Shown one piece after another: positions 17,864 through 26,718 of a DNA stretch of 64,000 bases. The translations under genes were made by a program, and so were the position numbers. Source of the stretch: SNAP01 sp049671745 (lineage in GTDB: Bacteria > Bacteroidota > Bacteroidia > Bacteroidales > Marinifilaceae); assembly GCA_049671745.1 (NCBI GenBank), contig JBATVL010000018.1, forward strand, positions 1 through 64,000, written 5' to 3'. Position 1 is the stretch's first letter. Each line of letters starts with the position of its first letter. The notes under the pieces are model-generated. The model made no database searches, was not told the origin of the DNA, and saw only the letters and a list, made by a program, of their open reading frames with translations.

Positions 17864-17888
17864 ATTACAAAGATACAAAGATAATCTA

Positions 17889-19175
17889 CTAAGCAAAAAT
17901 AGATTTTATTGCTTTTGCCTTAAGAAGACATTCCTCGTACTCACTCTCCGCTTTAGATTGCATTGTGATTGCTCCTCCAAATGTACAGGATAGATATTTA
18001 CTATTAGTGTCATATAAAAGACTACGAATAACTACATTGAAGTCGAAATCTTTCTCTGGCGTTATATAAGCTATACTGCCTGAGTACATAGAACGTTTTG
18101 TTGTCTCTAAGTCTTCTATTATTTTCATTGCACTTACCTTTGGGGCTCCTGTCATAGAACCCATAGGCCAAGCCATTTTAATAGCGTCTACAATATCTAT
18201 ATCGTCACGCAATACAGAAGATACAGTAGAAATCATTTGATGCACCTGCGGGTAAGTATACACTCCACAAAGTTCATCTACATGAACAGAAGCTTTACAT
18301 GCAGAGCGTGATAAATCATTACGCACTAGATCTGTAATCATTATATTCTCCGCTCTTTCTTTAGGATTTGTCTGCAATTCTTTAATTATAGCTTCATCCT
18401 CCTCTTTTGTGATTCCTCTTTTTGCGGTTCCTTTTATTGGTTGACTTATTAGAGTAGAACCTACTTTTTTCAAGAATCGTTCAGGACTAGCGCACATAAG
18501 ATATTTATCTCCTAAACGATAAAAAGCACCAAAGGGAACAGGAGACACCTCTTTTAGGGCTTGATATACAGAATAAGGGTCTATTTCTGCATTTTCATCG
18601 TAGAACTCTTGACAGAAATTAACCTCATATATATCTCCTCGTTTAATGTAGGACTTTATCTTTGAAATAATCTCTAAGTATTCATTCTTTGAGATTCTTG
18701 ACTGCAAATTAGATTCTCCCTTAGAAAAGTTTATCTCTATGGCTTCTATCTCTTCTATTATTCTAGAAGGATCTAACTGTGCATGATAATGTAGTTCTAT
18801 AATATCATCCTTATAAATAAACACATATTCAGGTATAAAAAAATGTAATGCTGGGAAAAATAGATTATCGGTATTCTCAGAAGTAAGGTCTTCTATCTCA
18901 TTCTTAAGATCATAAGATAAATATCCAAAAAGAAAATCATTTGTTTTTTTGTTAAAGGCTTTAAGGCTCTCAAAAGCATTCTCATTACAAATTATTTCTT
19001 CTCTACAGCCAACACCTGCTATAAAACCATAATCACAATATAGGTAATTAGACTTAAGAGACTCATAACCATTAGAATGCAAAATACAGCTTCTATCAAA
19101 AGCTTTACTCCATAGAAGCATCTTCTTGATAAAAGCTGTATTATCTTCTGCCTTATATCGGTATATATTACGCAC
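17889..19175 (-). CDS. pabB: Aminodeoxychorismate synthase component I
   Basis: Converts chorismate and glutamine-derived ammonia to aminodeoxychorismate for p-aminobenzoate and folate. The 428 residues include an N-terminal domain and a chorismate-binding domain with SQPIKGTAKRG (the PIKGT lysine marks PabB rather than TrpE), ITDLVRNDLSR, and WPMGSMTGAPKVSAMKIIED. No fused amidotransferase or lyase domain is present. It lies 17 bp after pepT and is followed by tilS. Confidence 0.92.
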   Translation of the reverse strand: MRNIYRYKAEDNTAFIKKMLLWSKAFDRSCILHSNGYESLKSNYLYCDYGFIAGVGCREEIICNENAFESLKAFNKKTNDFLFGYLSYDLKNEIEDLTSENTDNLFFPALHFFIPEYVFIYKDDIIELHYHAQLDPSRIIEEIEAIEINFSKGESNLQSRISKNEYLEIISKIKSYIKRGDIYEVNFCQEFYDENAEIDPYSVYQALKEVSPVPFGAFYRLGDKYLMCASPERFLKKVGSTLISQPIKGTAKRGITKEEDEAIIKELQTNPKERAENIMITDLVRNDLSRSACKASVHVDELCGVYTYPQVHQMISTVSSVLRDDIDIVDAIKMAWPMGSMTGAPKVSAMKIIEDLETTKRSMYSGSIAYITPEKDFDFNVVIRSLLYDTNSKYLSCTFGGAITMQSKAESEYEECLLKAKAIKSIFA

Positions 19176-19192
19176 GATTTGAGGCTTTTTTA

Positions 19193-20419
19193 TTATTTTG
19201 AAATAGATACTTGCTTTACTATATTGATAATTACATCAACAGCTTTCTCCATAGATTGTATTGGCACATATTCGTATCTTCCGTGGAAGTTATGACCTCC
19301 TGTAAAGATATTAGGAGTTGGTAATCCCATAAATGATAAACGAGCACCATCAGTTCCTCCTCTAATAGGAATTATCTTCGATTTTACATCAGAGGCACGC
19401 ATAGCGTTCTGTGCAATATCAATAATATAACTTACTGGCTCAATTTTCTCAGCCATATTATAATATTGATCTTTCATCTCAAGATTTATATCTTGCTTAT
19501 ATTTTCTTGTAAGTTCTCTTACTACATTCTCTACTACATTTTTTCGCCATTCGAATTTATCTTTATCGAAATCACGTATTATATATTCTAGTACAGACTC
19601 TTCAACTGTTCCTGTAGATGCTATAAGATGGAAGAATCCATTATATCCACTTGTCTTTTCAGGAACTTCACGAGCAGGTAAAGAGTTAACGAATTCGGTA
19701 GCTATATGAATAGAATTAATCATTTTATCCTTAGCATGTCCGGGATGGACATTACGACCTTTAAAAGTGATTTTAGCAGAAGCTGCATTGAAATTCTCGT
19801 ATTGTAGTTCTCCTATTTCTCCTCCATCAAGAGTGTATGCGAAATCCGCTCCAAACTTCTTAACATCGAAGTGATCTGCACCTTGTCCTATCTCCTCATC
19901 TGGAGTAAAACCAACACATACCTTTCCGTGCTCTATTTCTGGATTTGAAATAAGATATTCCATAGCAGTCATTATTTCCGCTAATCCTGCCTTATCATCA
20001 GCACCTAAAAGAGTATTACCGTCTGTAACAATAATATCCTGACCTGTATACTTAAGAATCTCTGGGTTTTCTTCAGTTTTAAGAATAATCTTCTTTTCCT
20101 TATTAAGAACAATATCGTCTCCTTTATAATTCTCAACAACACGTGGATTAACATTATTTCCTGACAAATCAGGACTTGTATCCATATGAGAGATAAAACC
20201 TATACTTGGAATATCTTTTTTTGAGTTAGATGGTAAACAAGCCATAACATAGCCATTATCATCTAGACTTACATCTGACATTCCTAACTCTTCTAACTCT
20301 TTCACAAGAACCTTTGCAAACACCATTTGACCAGGAGTACTAGGTGTTAGTCCAGTTTTTGTATCAGACTCAGTGTCGTATTTAACATACTCTAAAAATC
20401 TTTCTTGAACCCTCTTCAT
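19193..20419 (-). CDS. pepT: Peptidase T (tripeptide aminopeptidase)
   Basis: Zinc metallopeptidase of family M20B that removes N-terminal residues from tripeptides in the cytoplasm. Its 408 residues carry the metal ligands in order: GFISHMDTSPD, LLGADDKAGLAEIM, FTPDEEIGQGADHFD, TLDGGEIGELQYENFNA and GGHNFHGRYEYVP. The length is normal and no signal peptide is present. It is first of the pepT-pabB-tilS series. Confidence 0.95.
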   Translation of the reverse strand: MKRVQERFLEYVKYDTESDTKTGLTPSTPGQMVFAKVLVKELEELGMSDVSLDDNGYVMACLPSNSKKDIPSIGFISHMDTSPDLSGNNVNPRVVENYKGDDIVLNKEKKIILKTEENPEILKYTGQDIIVTDGNTLLGADDKAGLAEIMTAMEYLISNPEIEHGKVCVGFTPDEEIGQGADHFDVKKFGADFAYTLDGGEIGELQYENFNAASAKITFKGRNVHPGHAKDKMINSIHIATEFVNSLPAREVPEKTSGYNGFFHLIASTGTVEESVLEYIIRDFDKDKFEWRKNVVENVVRELTRKYKQDINLEMKDQYYNMAEKIEPVSYIIDIAQNAMRASDVKSKIIPIRGGTDGARLSFMGLPTPNIFTGGHNFHGRYEYVPIQSMEKAVDVIINIVKQVSISK

Positions 20420-20591
20420 CTATACTAATATTAAATCTACTATTATAACACAACCTAAAAGTACTGCAAGATAGTATATTTTTAGTCATTATAAATGATA
20501 GTAATAATCAATTTATATATGCATATATAAAAAACACTTCATTATGCTTATACTCTTTGCTTTAAGAAAAATATCTTTTTTTACTTAGACA

Positions 20592-21284
20592 TTATTTAAC
20601 ATCATCTGAATTAAATCTAAAGCCTAATCGTTTTCCTGTTTTGATTCTTGCATGTTGAACTTTTTCATGCATTTGTGCTACCGAAGCAATTTTGATATTA
20701 TCGTAAGGAGGTACTAATAAATCAAAATTAAGGGCATAGTTAATAGCCCTCTCTACTACTATTTTTAGGGCTAAGGGAGAAATTATAGCATCCTCAAAAT
20801 TCTCTTTTGTAAATCCTATTTGTCTTTTTCCCTCTACAATAAAATGATTTTGTCTATTAATAAATAAACGTCCTACTAAATAACCTAGATCGTCCATTCT
20901 ACCCATTTCAAAAGAATCAGTTAAGAAATTATAAATTGTTATCATTCCTGAATAAGCATTAGCTGGACTAATCATCACATAGGGATTATCCCATATTTCA
21001 TTATCTCTATTGAATTGAAATACGTTAGTATGCATACTAAATAAAAGCATTTCTGAGGCAAAGGTTAAAGAGATATCAGTGGCGCTTCTTTCCTCATATT
21101 TAAAGACTAATCTTTTATCATCTGTAACTTCCGATACTGCCAAATTAAACTCTTTCTCTAAATCTATTAAAACTTTTTTAAGATTCTCAAAAACAGTACA
21201 TGTATTATCGTAAACAAGTTGTTTGAGTATTGCTTTGTCTTTAATTGATTCTAAAATTTTAATTTTTAATGTCTTTTCTTTCAT
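20592..21284 (-). CDS. Conserved protein of unknown function
   Basis: About 230 residues from the ATG at 21284 (MKEKTLKIKILESIKDKAI); the upstream in-frame start lies in AT-only sequence. I do not recognise the family. The protein appears cytoplasmic and has a central segment ISPANAYSGMITIYNFLTDS and a C-terminal GKRLGFRFNSDD. It stands alone, just downstream of the proS terminator, and the 172 bp before pepT separate it from that unit. Confidence 0.7.
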   Translation of the reverse strand: MKEKTLKIKILESIKDKAILKQLVYDNTCTVFENLKKVLIDLEKEFNLAVSEVTDDKRLVFKYEERSATDISLTFASEMLLFSMHTNVFQFNRDNEIWDNPYVMISPANAYSGMITIYNFLTDSFEMGRMDDLGYLVGRLFINRQNHFIVEGKRQIGFTKENFEDAIISPLALKIVVERAINYALNFDLLVPPYDNIKIASVAQMHEKVQHARIKTGKRLGFRFNSDDVK

Positions 21285-21314
21285 AAATATATATTTTATT
21301 TTATATAAATATAT

Positions 21315-21348
21315 AAAAAAAGGCAAGTCTCTTGATGAAACTTGCCTT
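21315..21348 (-). terminator. Terminator of proS
   Basis: On the minus strand AAGGCAAG (21348-21341) pairs with CTTGCCTT (21327-21320) around a 13-nt loop, followed by a run of T. It lies 22 bp past the proS stop. Confidence 0.85.
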
Positions 21349-21370
21349 ATTTAACATTAAAAAGTATTTA

Positions 21371-22849
21371 CTAGTAAGCTAATGCTATTAGTACTCTTTT
21401 CTTAGAAGGTTTGCCTGTAACCATACATACTCCTTCTTCTTCTGGTGAATCGAAAGGTATACATCTGATTGTTGCTTTTGTATCTTCTTTTATTTTTAGT
21501 TCTGTTTCAACAGTACCATCCCAGTGACATAAGAAAAAGCCTTCTTTTGTTCCAATAAGTTCTTTAAACTCATCATAAGAATCTACTTTCATTATGTTTT
21601 TATCTCTGAAAAGTTCAGCTTTTTTAAAGATATTCACCTGAATCTCTGCAAGCAAAGTCTCTATATAAGCATCTATATTCTCTATTGGTAATGTTTCCTT
21701 TGAAAGAGTATCTCTTCTTGCAACCTCTATAGTTCCAGCTTCTAGATCTCTTGCTCCAATAGCTAAACGAACAGGTACACCCTTCATCTCGTATTCTGCA
21801 AATTTGAATCCTGGCTTTTGGTTATCTCTATTATCAAATTTAACACTTACGCCTCTTGCTCTTAACTTCTCAACAATTACATTTACAGTCTCGCTGATTA
21901 ATGCTAATTGCTCTTCTCCCTTAAAGATAGGAACTATAGCTACTTGAATAGGTGCTAATTTTGGAGGTAATACAAGCCCCTTATCATCAGAGTGGGCCAT
22001 GATTAATGCTCCCATCAAACGAGTAGATACTCCCCATGATGAAGCCCAAACATATTCGTCCTTACCTTCTTTATTTGTAAACTTAACATCGAATGCTTTC
22101 GCAAAGTTCTGACCTAAAAAGTGAGATGTTCCTGCCTGTAGAGCTTTTCCATCTTGCATCATAGCCTCAATAGTGAAAGTTTCTAATGCACCAGCAAAAC
22201 GCTCATGATCAGATTTAGCTCCCATTATTACTGGCATTGCCATCCAGTCTTGAGCAAATTTAGCATAGATATTAACCATCTGTGTAGTCTCTGCCAATGC
22301 CTCTTGTTGAGTAGCGTGAGCAGTATGACCTTCTTGCCACAAGAATTCTGCTGTACGTAAGAACATACGAGTTCTCATCTCCCAACGCATTACGTTTGCC
22401 CACTGATTACATAGAATAGGTAAATCTCTATATGATTGTATCCAGTTTTTATATGTATGCCAGATTATTGTCTCTGATGTGGGGCGAATTATATATTCTT
22501 CTTCAAGTTTAGCAGAAGGATCAACAACTACACCACCACCATTGGGGTCGTTCATTAATCTATAGTGAGTTACTACTGCACATTCTTTTGCGAAGCCCTC
22601 TACGTGAGATGCCTCTTTGCTGAAAAATGATTTAGGTATCAATAAAGGGAAATAAGCGTTCTCGTGACCTGTTTCTTTGAACATCTTATCAAGCTGAGCT
22701 TGCATTTTCTCCCAAATTGCATATCCATAAGGCTTAATTACCATACATCCTCTTACTGCCGAACTTTCTGCAAGTCCTGCCTGAGCAACGATCTCATTAT
22801 ACCATTGTGAATAATTTTCTTCTCTTGTAGTTAGAAATTTCTTCGCCAT
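21371..22849 (-). CDS. proS: Prolyl-tRNA synthetase, archaeal/eukaryotic type
   Basis: Charges tRNA-Pro. The 492-residue length and the absence of an inserted editing domain identify the type-3 (archaeal-like) enzyme. Class II motifs are clear: motif 2 region RWEMRTRMFLRTAEFLWQEG with HTAHAT after it, QAGTSHFLGQNF, and motif 3 GVSTRLMGALIMAHSDDKGL. The C-terminus ends in tyrosine (VLIALAY), as is usual in this type. The gene is single, with its own promoter and terminator. Confidence 0.96.
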   Translation of the reverse strand: MAKKFLTTREENYSQWYNEIVAQAGLAESSAVRGCMVIKPYGYAIWEKMQAQLDKMFKETGHENAYFPLLIPKSFFSKEASHVEGFAKECAVVTHYRLMNDPNGGGVVVDPSAKLEEEYIIRPTSETIIWHTYKNWIQSYRDLPILCNQWANVMRWEMRTRMFLRTAEFLWQEGHTAHATQQEALAETTQMVNIYAKFAQDWMAMPVIMGAKSDHERFAGALETFTIEAMMQDGKALQAGTSHFLGQNFAKAFDVKFTNKEGKDEYVWASSWGVSTRLMGALIMAHSDDKGLVLPPKLAPIQVAIVPIFKGEEQLALISETVNVIVEKLRARGVSVKFDNRDNQKPGFKFAEYEMKGVPVRLAIGARDLEAGTIEVARRDTLSKETLPIENIDAYIETLLAEIQVNIFKKAELFRDKNIMKVDSYDEFKELIGTKEGFFLCHWDGTVETELKIKEDTKATIRCIPFDSPEEEGVCMVTGKPSKKRVLIALAY

Positions 22850-22891
22850 TTTCTATTATTTGAAATATTGATTTTCTTTTAAAAAGCTGCA

Positions 22892-22899
22892 CAAAGGTA
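22892..22899 (-). promoter_or_regulatory. Candidate -7 element of proS
   Basis: TACCTTTG on the minus strand matches TAnnTTTG exactly, about 43 bp before the proS start codon; the -33 element is weak. Confidence 0.4.
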
Positions 22900-22952
22900 A
22901 AAATCTTTTGCAAATTACGAATTATGAAATATAAATTAGAATTATAAATCTT

Positions 22953-22968
22953 TGGCACGTTAATTGCA
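22953..22968 (+). promoter_or_regulatory. Sigma-54 (RpoN) promoter
   Basis: TGGCACG-TTAA-TTGCA matches the sigma-54 consensus TGGCAC-N5-TTGC, with the -24 GG (22954-22955) and -12 GC (22966-22967) exactly 10 bp apart. Transcription would start near 22980, 27 bp before the lipoprotein start codon. Such promoters need an enhancer-binding ATPase, which is not encoded in this window. Confidence 0.75.
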
Positions 22969-23006
22969 CTTGTTTATGTGAAAGAAACTGTTAAAATCTA
23001 TATATT

Positions 23007-24185
23007 ATGAAAAAGTTATATCTATTTTTAATCATTGTATTATCTATCACCTCTTGTAGTATAGAGAATTTCTCTACCTCCAATGTATATGAGGATGATA
23101 TATACTACAATCCGTCAGAAAAACCTCTTTCGGTGAAAGAGGTTGAGAGAAAAGTTGCCATTTATACTAAAGAAAACAATATTAGTAAAAATGACAATAA
23201 AAGCTATGAAACGAAAGCTCAGAAAATCATTAGAGACGATAGAGCTAAGTATCCTGATTTTAGTAATAAAGATATTAATAATTTAAAAATATCATCAGTT
23301 CAGTTTAGAGAAAATGAAAGAACTGGAGCTCTAGATACCATTATAGAGGTAATGAATGAAGGCTTTTGGATGAATGGTTTTAAGGGCACTGATTCTGATT
23401 TAGAAGCAGCTATGCGCACTATAGAACGATTCCGTAATGGATTCGGATACTTCGGTAATGCTTCAGAAATTGCTAACAACCTAGCTTTTGACTCTGATTG
23501 GAATGTATTTACTCGTGATGGAAAATACTGGTGGTTTCCAACTTTTTCTAGTACTGCATTCTTTACTAGAAATGCATTCTCAACCTATCCTAGATACAAT
23601 GAAATAAATAATTGGAATAGTCCTTCATATGACTATTGGGCTTTCAATAATCAATATAATAACAATTACGGATGGAACGGTTATGGTACACGTAATTATT
23701 ACAATAACAATTGGGGTAGAAATCCATATTGGAATCACTACAGCGGAAACTTCTTCGGATTCTATTATCCTTTCCATTATGGGTACAACAACTATGAATA
23801 TGGTTACGGTGGAAGAAGCGGAAACTATCACAATTATGGCTTTTCAAAAAAACAAAGATTAATTAGAGAAAGAGGCAGATCTTATGGAAGAGCAACAAGA
23901 CCTACAACTCGTATTAATAACACTAAATTTTCACCTACAGGTAGAACATACAAAAGAGTTACTCGATCTAATCGAAATATTAGAAGAAACCCTGTAAATT
24001 ATAATAAAACAGCTAAAAGGAACACTATCTACAACAGAACTAGCACAACAAGAAGAACCATAAACTACAATAAAAGATCTAGTTCTTCTAGGCCATCTTA
24101 TAACAGTTCTAGCTCTAGCTCTAGTAGTTCATCCTCAAGTAGTAGTAGTTCTTCTTCTAGTACAGGAAGAGTTAGAAGACGTTAA
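23007..24185 (+). CDS. Asn/Tyr/Ser-rich lipoprotein with poly-serine tail
   Basis: The 392-residue protein has a lipoprotein signal (LSITSCS, cysteine near 17). The N-terminal third contains a structured segment (GFWMNGFKGTDSDLEAAMRT). Residues about 195-275 are extremely rich in Asn, Tyr, Trp and Gly, the next 90 are rich in Arg and Thr, and residues about 355-385 are almost all serine, ending TGRVRRR. The catalytic motifs of known enzymes are absent. Composition suggests an exposed, flexible envelope protein. It follows a sigma-54 promoter and precedes, by 24 bp, a FadL-like barrel gene and then a transglycosylase gene, so the three are likely coexpressed. Confidence 0.75.
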   Translation: MKKLYLFLIIVLSITSCSIENFSTSNVYEDDIYYNPSEKPLSVKEVERKVAIYTKENNISKNDNKSYETKAQKIIRDDRAKYPDFSNKDINNLKISSVQFRENERTGALDTIIEVMNEGFWMNGFKGTDSDLEAAMRTIERFRNGFGYFGNASEIANNLAFDSDWNVFTRDGKYWWFPTFSSTAFFTRNAFSTYPRYNEINNWNSPSYDYWAFNNQYNNNYGWNGYGTRNYYNNNWGRNPYWNHYSGNFFGFYYPFHYGYNNYEYGYGGRSGNYHNYGFSKKQRLIRERGRSYGRATRPTTRINNTKFSPTGRTYKRVTRSNRNIRRNPVNYNKTAKRNTIYNRTSTTRRTINYNKRSSSSRPSYNSSSSSSSSSSSSSSSSSSSTGRVRRR

Positions 24186-24209
24186 TATTAATTTTAAAGA
24201 CATATAATC

Positions 24210-25712
24210 ATGAAACGATATATTATATTTATGCTTGTGTTTATTGGTTTTAATACCTATGCACAAAAAGCGGAAGATGCATTAAGATATTCTCAATCTA
24301 ATTATTTCTCATCAGCAAGATCAGCCTCTATGGCTGGTGCTTTTGGAGCTCTTGGGGGAGATTTCTCTTCAATAAGAATAAATCCAGCAGGACTTGGAAT
24401 ATACCGTCATAATGAGATTTCTTTCACACAAGGATTATCTTTTATAAATGCAGAACAGAGTCTTACAACAGAAAACAACCAAAAATTCAATGTAAGCAAT
24501 GACACACAATCATTTAATCTTGGACAAATAGGAGCAGTCTTTGTAATAAAAAACGAAGCTATGAAAGCCAACGGTTTTGATGGTATTAAGATTGGAATTG
24601 GTTACAACTTAATAAATAATTTCGATAGAGAATATTTCGGTAGTTCTTATAAGGCAAATAACTCTTTTCTTGACTGGACAGTAAGATATACTGATGGCAC
24701 TCCAGTTAAGAGCTTATACAAATTCTCTGATAAACTTATTAATGATGCAAAACTAATTAAAAATATAGGTGATAAAGCAAATTCATATGCAACTAGACTT
24801 GATTCTAATGAAAAAGTAAACCAATACAAGAAAGTAAATGAATCAGGTTATCAAGGAGAATATCTTGTATCTATTGCAACTAATTATAAAAGAAAATTAT
24901 TCATAGGAGCAAGTCTTGGCATAGAAGTATTAGATTATACAAATAGTAGTATATATAGTGAATCAACACTTGATGGAAGCTCATCTCCCTTAAATCATTA
25001 TTCTTTTTACAAAGACCTTAATCAATCAGGATGGGGACTTAATGCAAAATTAGGTCTTATATATAAACCTATACAAAACCTTTCTTTAGGATTAGCTGTA
25101 CATACTAGTACATCTTTTGATATTGACGAAGAATACTATACATCAGTAGATGCTCATTACAATAAAAATATAGATGGATCAAAAAATCACACGGCAAAAT
25201 CTCCCTTTAATACACATTCTTACACATATAAAAAACCATTTAAGTTGGTAGCAAGTGGAGCTTATATATTTGGACAAAGAGCTTTAATTAGTGCAGACAT
25301 AGAATACATCAATTATTCAAGAGCTAACTTTTCTTTAAAAGGTAATAAAGAACCTTATGAGGATACAAATTCAGAGATATACGAGACTTACAATGCAGCT
25401 ATTAACTTTAGAATTGGAGGAGAATTCAGAATAAACAGCCTATTTAATCTAAGAGCTGGTTATGCATTCCAAGATTCTCCTTACGAAAAAGGAACAATTA
25501 ATGATAATAGTCAAAAAAACATATTTACTGGAGGGTTAGGCTTTAGGTATCAGAATTTCTTTGCTAACTTTGCATACGTTCGTACTCAGTACAACGATTC
25601 TTACGTTTTTTACAATTATAACGACGGGAAAACAACACCAATAATAAGTTCTCTTATAGAACAAAAGATAAACAGTAACGACTTTATGCTCAGCGTAGGT
25701 CTCAATTTTTAA
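24210..25712 (+). CDS. OmpP1/FadL/TodX-family outer-membrane protein
   Basis: The 500-residue protein has a signal peptide (MKRYIIFMLVFIGFNTYAQ). The family signature follows at once: SARSASMAGAFGALGGDFSS and IRINPAGLGIYRHNEISF, the N-terminal hatch of FadL-like transporters for hydrophobic compounds. The rest alternates as beta strands and the last strand ends in FMLSVGLNF. Many Bacteroidota members are annotated as hemin receptors without proof. It lies between a low-complexity lipoprotein and a lytic transglycosylase, behind a sigma-54 promoter. Confidence 0.85.
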   Translation: MKRYIIFMLVFIGFNTYAQKAEDALRYSQSNYFSSARSASMAGAFGALGGDFSSIRINPAGLGIYRHNEISFTQGLSFINAEQSLTTENNQKFNVSNDTQSFNLGQIGAVFVIKNEAMKANGFDGIKIGIGYNLINNFDREYFGSSYKANNSFLDWTVRYTDGTPVKSLYKFSDKLINDAKLIKNIGDKANSYATRLDSNEKVNQYKKVNESGYQGEYLVSIATNYKRKLFIGASLGIEVLDYTNSSIYSESTLDGSSSPLNHYSFYKDLNQSGWGLNAKLGLIYKPIQNLSLGLAVHTSTSFDIDEEYYTSVDAHYNKNIDGSKNHTAKSPFNTHSYTYKKPFKLVASGAYIFGQRALISADIEYINYSRANFSLKGNKEPYEDTNSEIYETYNAAINFRIGGEFRINSLFNLRAGYAFQDSPYEKGTINDNSQKNIFTGGLGFRYQNFFANFAYVRTQYNDSYVFYNYNDGKTTPIISSLIEQKINSNDFMLSVGLNF

Positions 25713-25727
25713 AATAAAAGAACAGGT

Positions 25728-26663
25728 ATGGAAAAAGTGAAGAACATCTTGAAATTTATCCTCTTATCACTAGCAGTGGTAGGTTTTTACTCAATAACTG
25801 TACACTTCACTACTGATGATGCAAAAAATGCAAAGAGATCAGATAATTGGATTAATGCAAGAGAAATATTCATACCTAAAAGTTTATCCTTTGCTGGAGA
25901 AAACGTTCCTTTAAAACGAACAGACGTAAAAGAACAACTGGAGAGAGAGCTGATAGTAAATACATTCTATCACTCTTCTACCATGTTGTTACTTAAAAAC
26001 ATTGATAGATATTTTTCTATTATAGAGCCAATATTAAAGAAAAACAATATTCCTGACGATTTTAAATATCTTGCTGTTGCAGAGAGTGGGCTATCTCCTA
26101 CCGCTATTTCTCCATCAGGAGCTATAGGATTATGGCAATTCTTAAAAGGAACAGCTACTGACTGTAAATTAGAGGTAAACAAAGAAGTTGATGAAAGATA
26201 CAATATAGAAAAATCAACTCAAGCAGCTTGCGATTATCTTAATTACCAATATGAGTATTTCAAAAACTGGACTAATGTTGCAGCTTCTTATAATACGGGA
26301 AGAAAAAATGTAAATAATCAATTTGAACGTCAAAAAGCAAACTATTACTACGACATATTATGGAATAGCGAAACAGCTAGATATGTTTATAGAATTCTTG
26401 CCATGAAAGTAGTAATTAACAATCCAACAACTTATGGATTTTATATAAATAAAAAACATCCTATTATACAAACTCAAAAGATAGAAATAAAAGACAATAT
26501 TAAAAATTGGGCTGATTTTGCACACAAACATAAAACATCATACAAAACACTTAAAAACTTTAACCCTTGGCTTAGAGAAAACTATCTAACTAATAAGGAG
26601 AAGAAAACATATGAAATTACTTTACCTTTAAAAAGAGAGAATTTCATAACTAAAAAAATATAA
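25728..26663 (+). CDS. Lytic transglycosylase (SLT domain, MltD-like)
   Basis: Cleaves the glycan strands of peptidoglycan in the periplasm. The 311 residues begin with a membrane-spanning or signal segment (about 8-25). The SLT fold has the catalytic glutamate Glu119 in YLAVAESGLSPTAISPSGA followed by IGLWQF, then the helix NVAASYNTGRKNVN typical of the family. The C-terminal 60 residues (NWADFAHKHKTSYKTLKNFN) look like a degenerate LysM-type wall-binding repeat. It is 15 bp downstream of the FadL-like gene. Confidence 0.88.
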   Translation: MEKVKNILKFILLSLAVVGFYSITVHFTTDDAKNAKRSDNWINAREIFIPKSLSFAGENVPLKRTDVKEQLERELIVNTFYHSSTMLLLKNIDRYFSIIEPILKKNNIPDDFKYLAVAESGLSPTAISPSGAIGLWQFLKGTATDCKLEVNKEVDERYNIEKSTQAACDYLNYQYEYFKNWTNVAASYNTGRKNVNNQFERQKANYYYDILWNSETARYVYRILAMKVVINNPTTYGFYINKKHPIIQTQKIEIKDNIKNWADFAHKHKTSYKTLKNFNPWLRENYLTNKEKKTYEITLPLKRENFITKKI

Positions 26664-26668
26664 AAGAC

Positions 26669-26700
26669 AAATGCCCATAGACAATAGTCAATGGGCATTT
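26669..26700. terminator. Bidirectional terminator between convergent genes
   Basis: AAATGCCCAT (26669-26678) pairs perfectly with ATGGGCATTT (26691-26700) around a 12-nt loop. It can end the transglycosylase unit and the opposing lipoprotein unit. Confidence 0.8.
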
Positions 26701-26718
26701 CCTATAAATCATAAATAC

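Noticed and set aside
23625..23862. Ile/Val-rich frames on both strands
   Set aside because: They are shadows of the Asn/Tyr-rich coding stretch of the lipoprotein, caused by its skewed codons.
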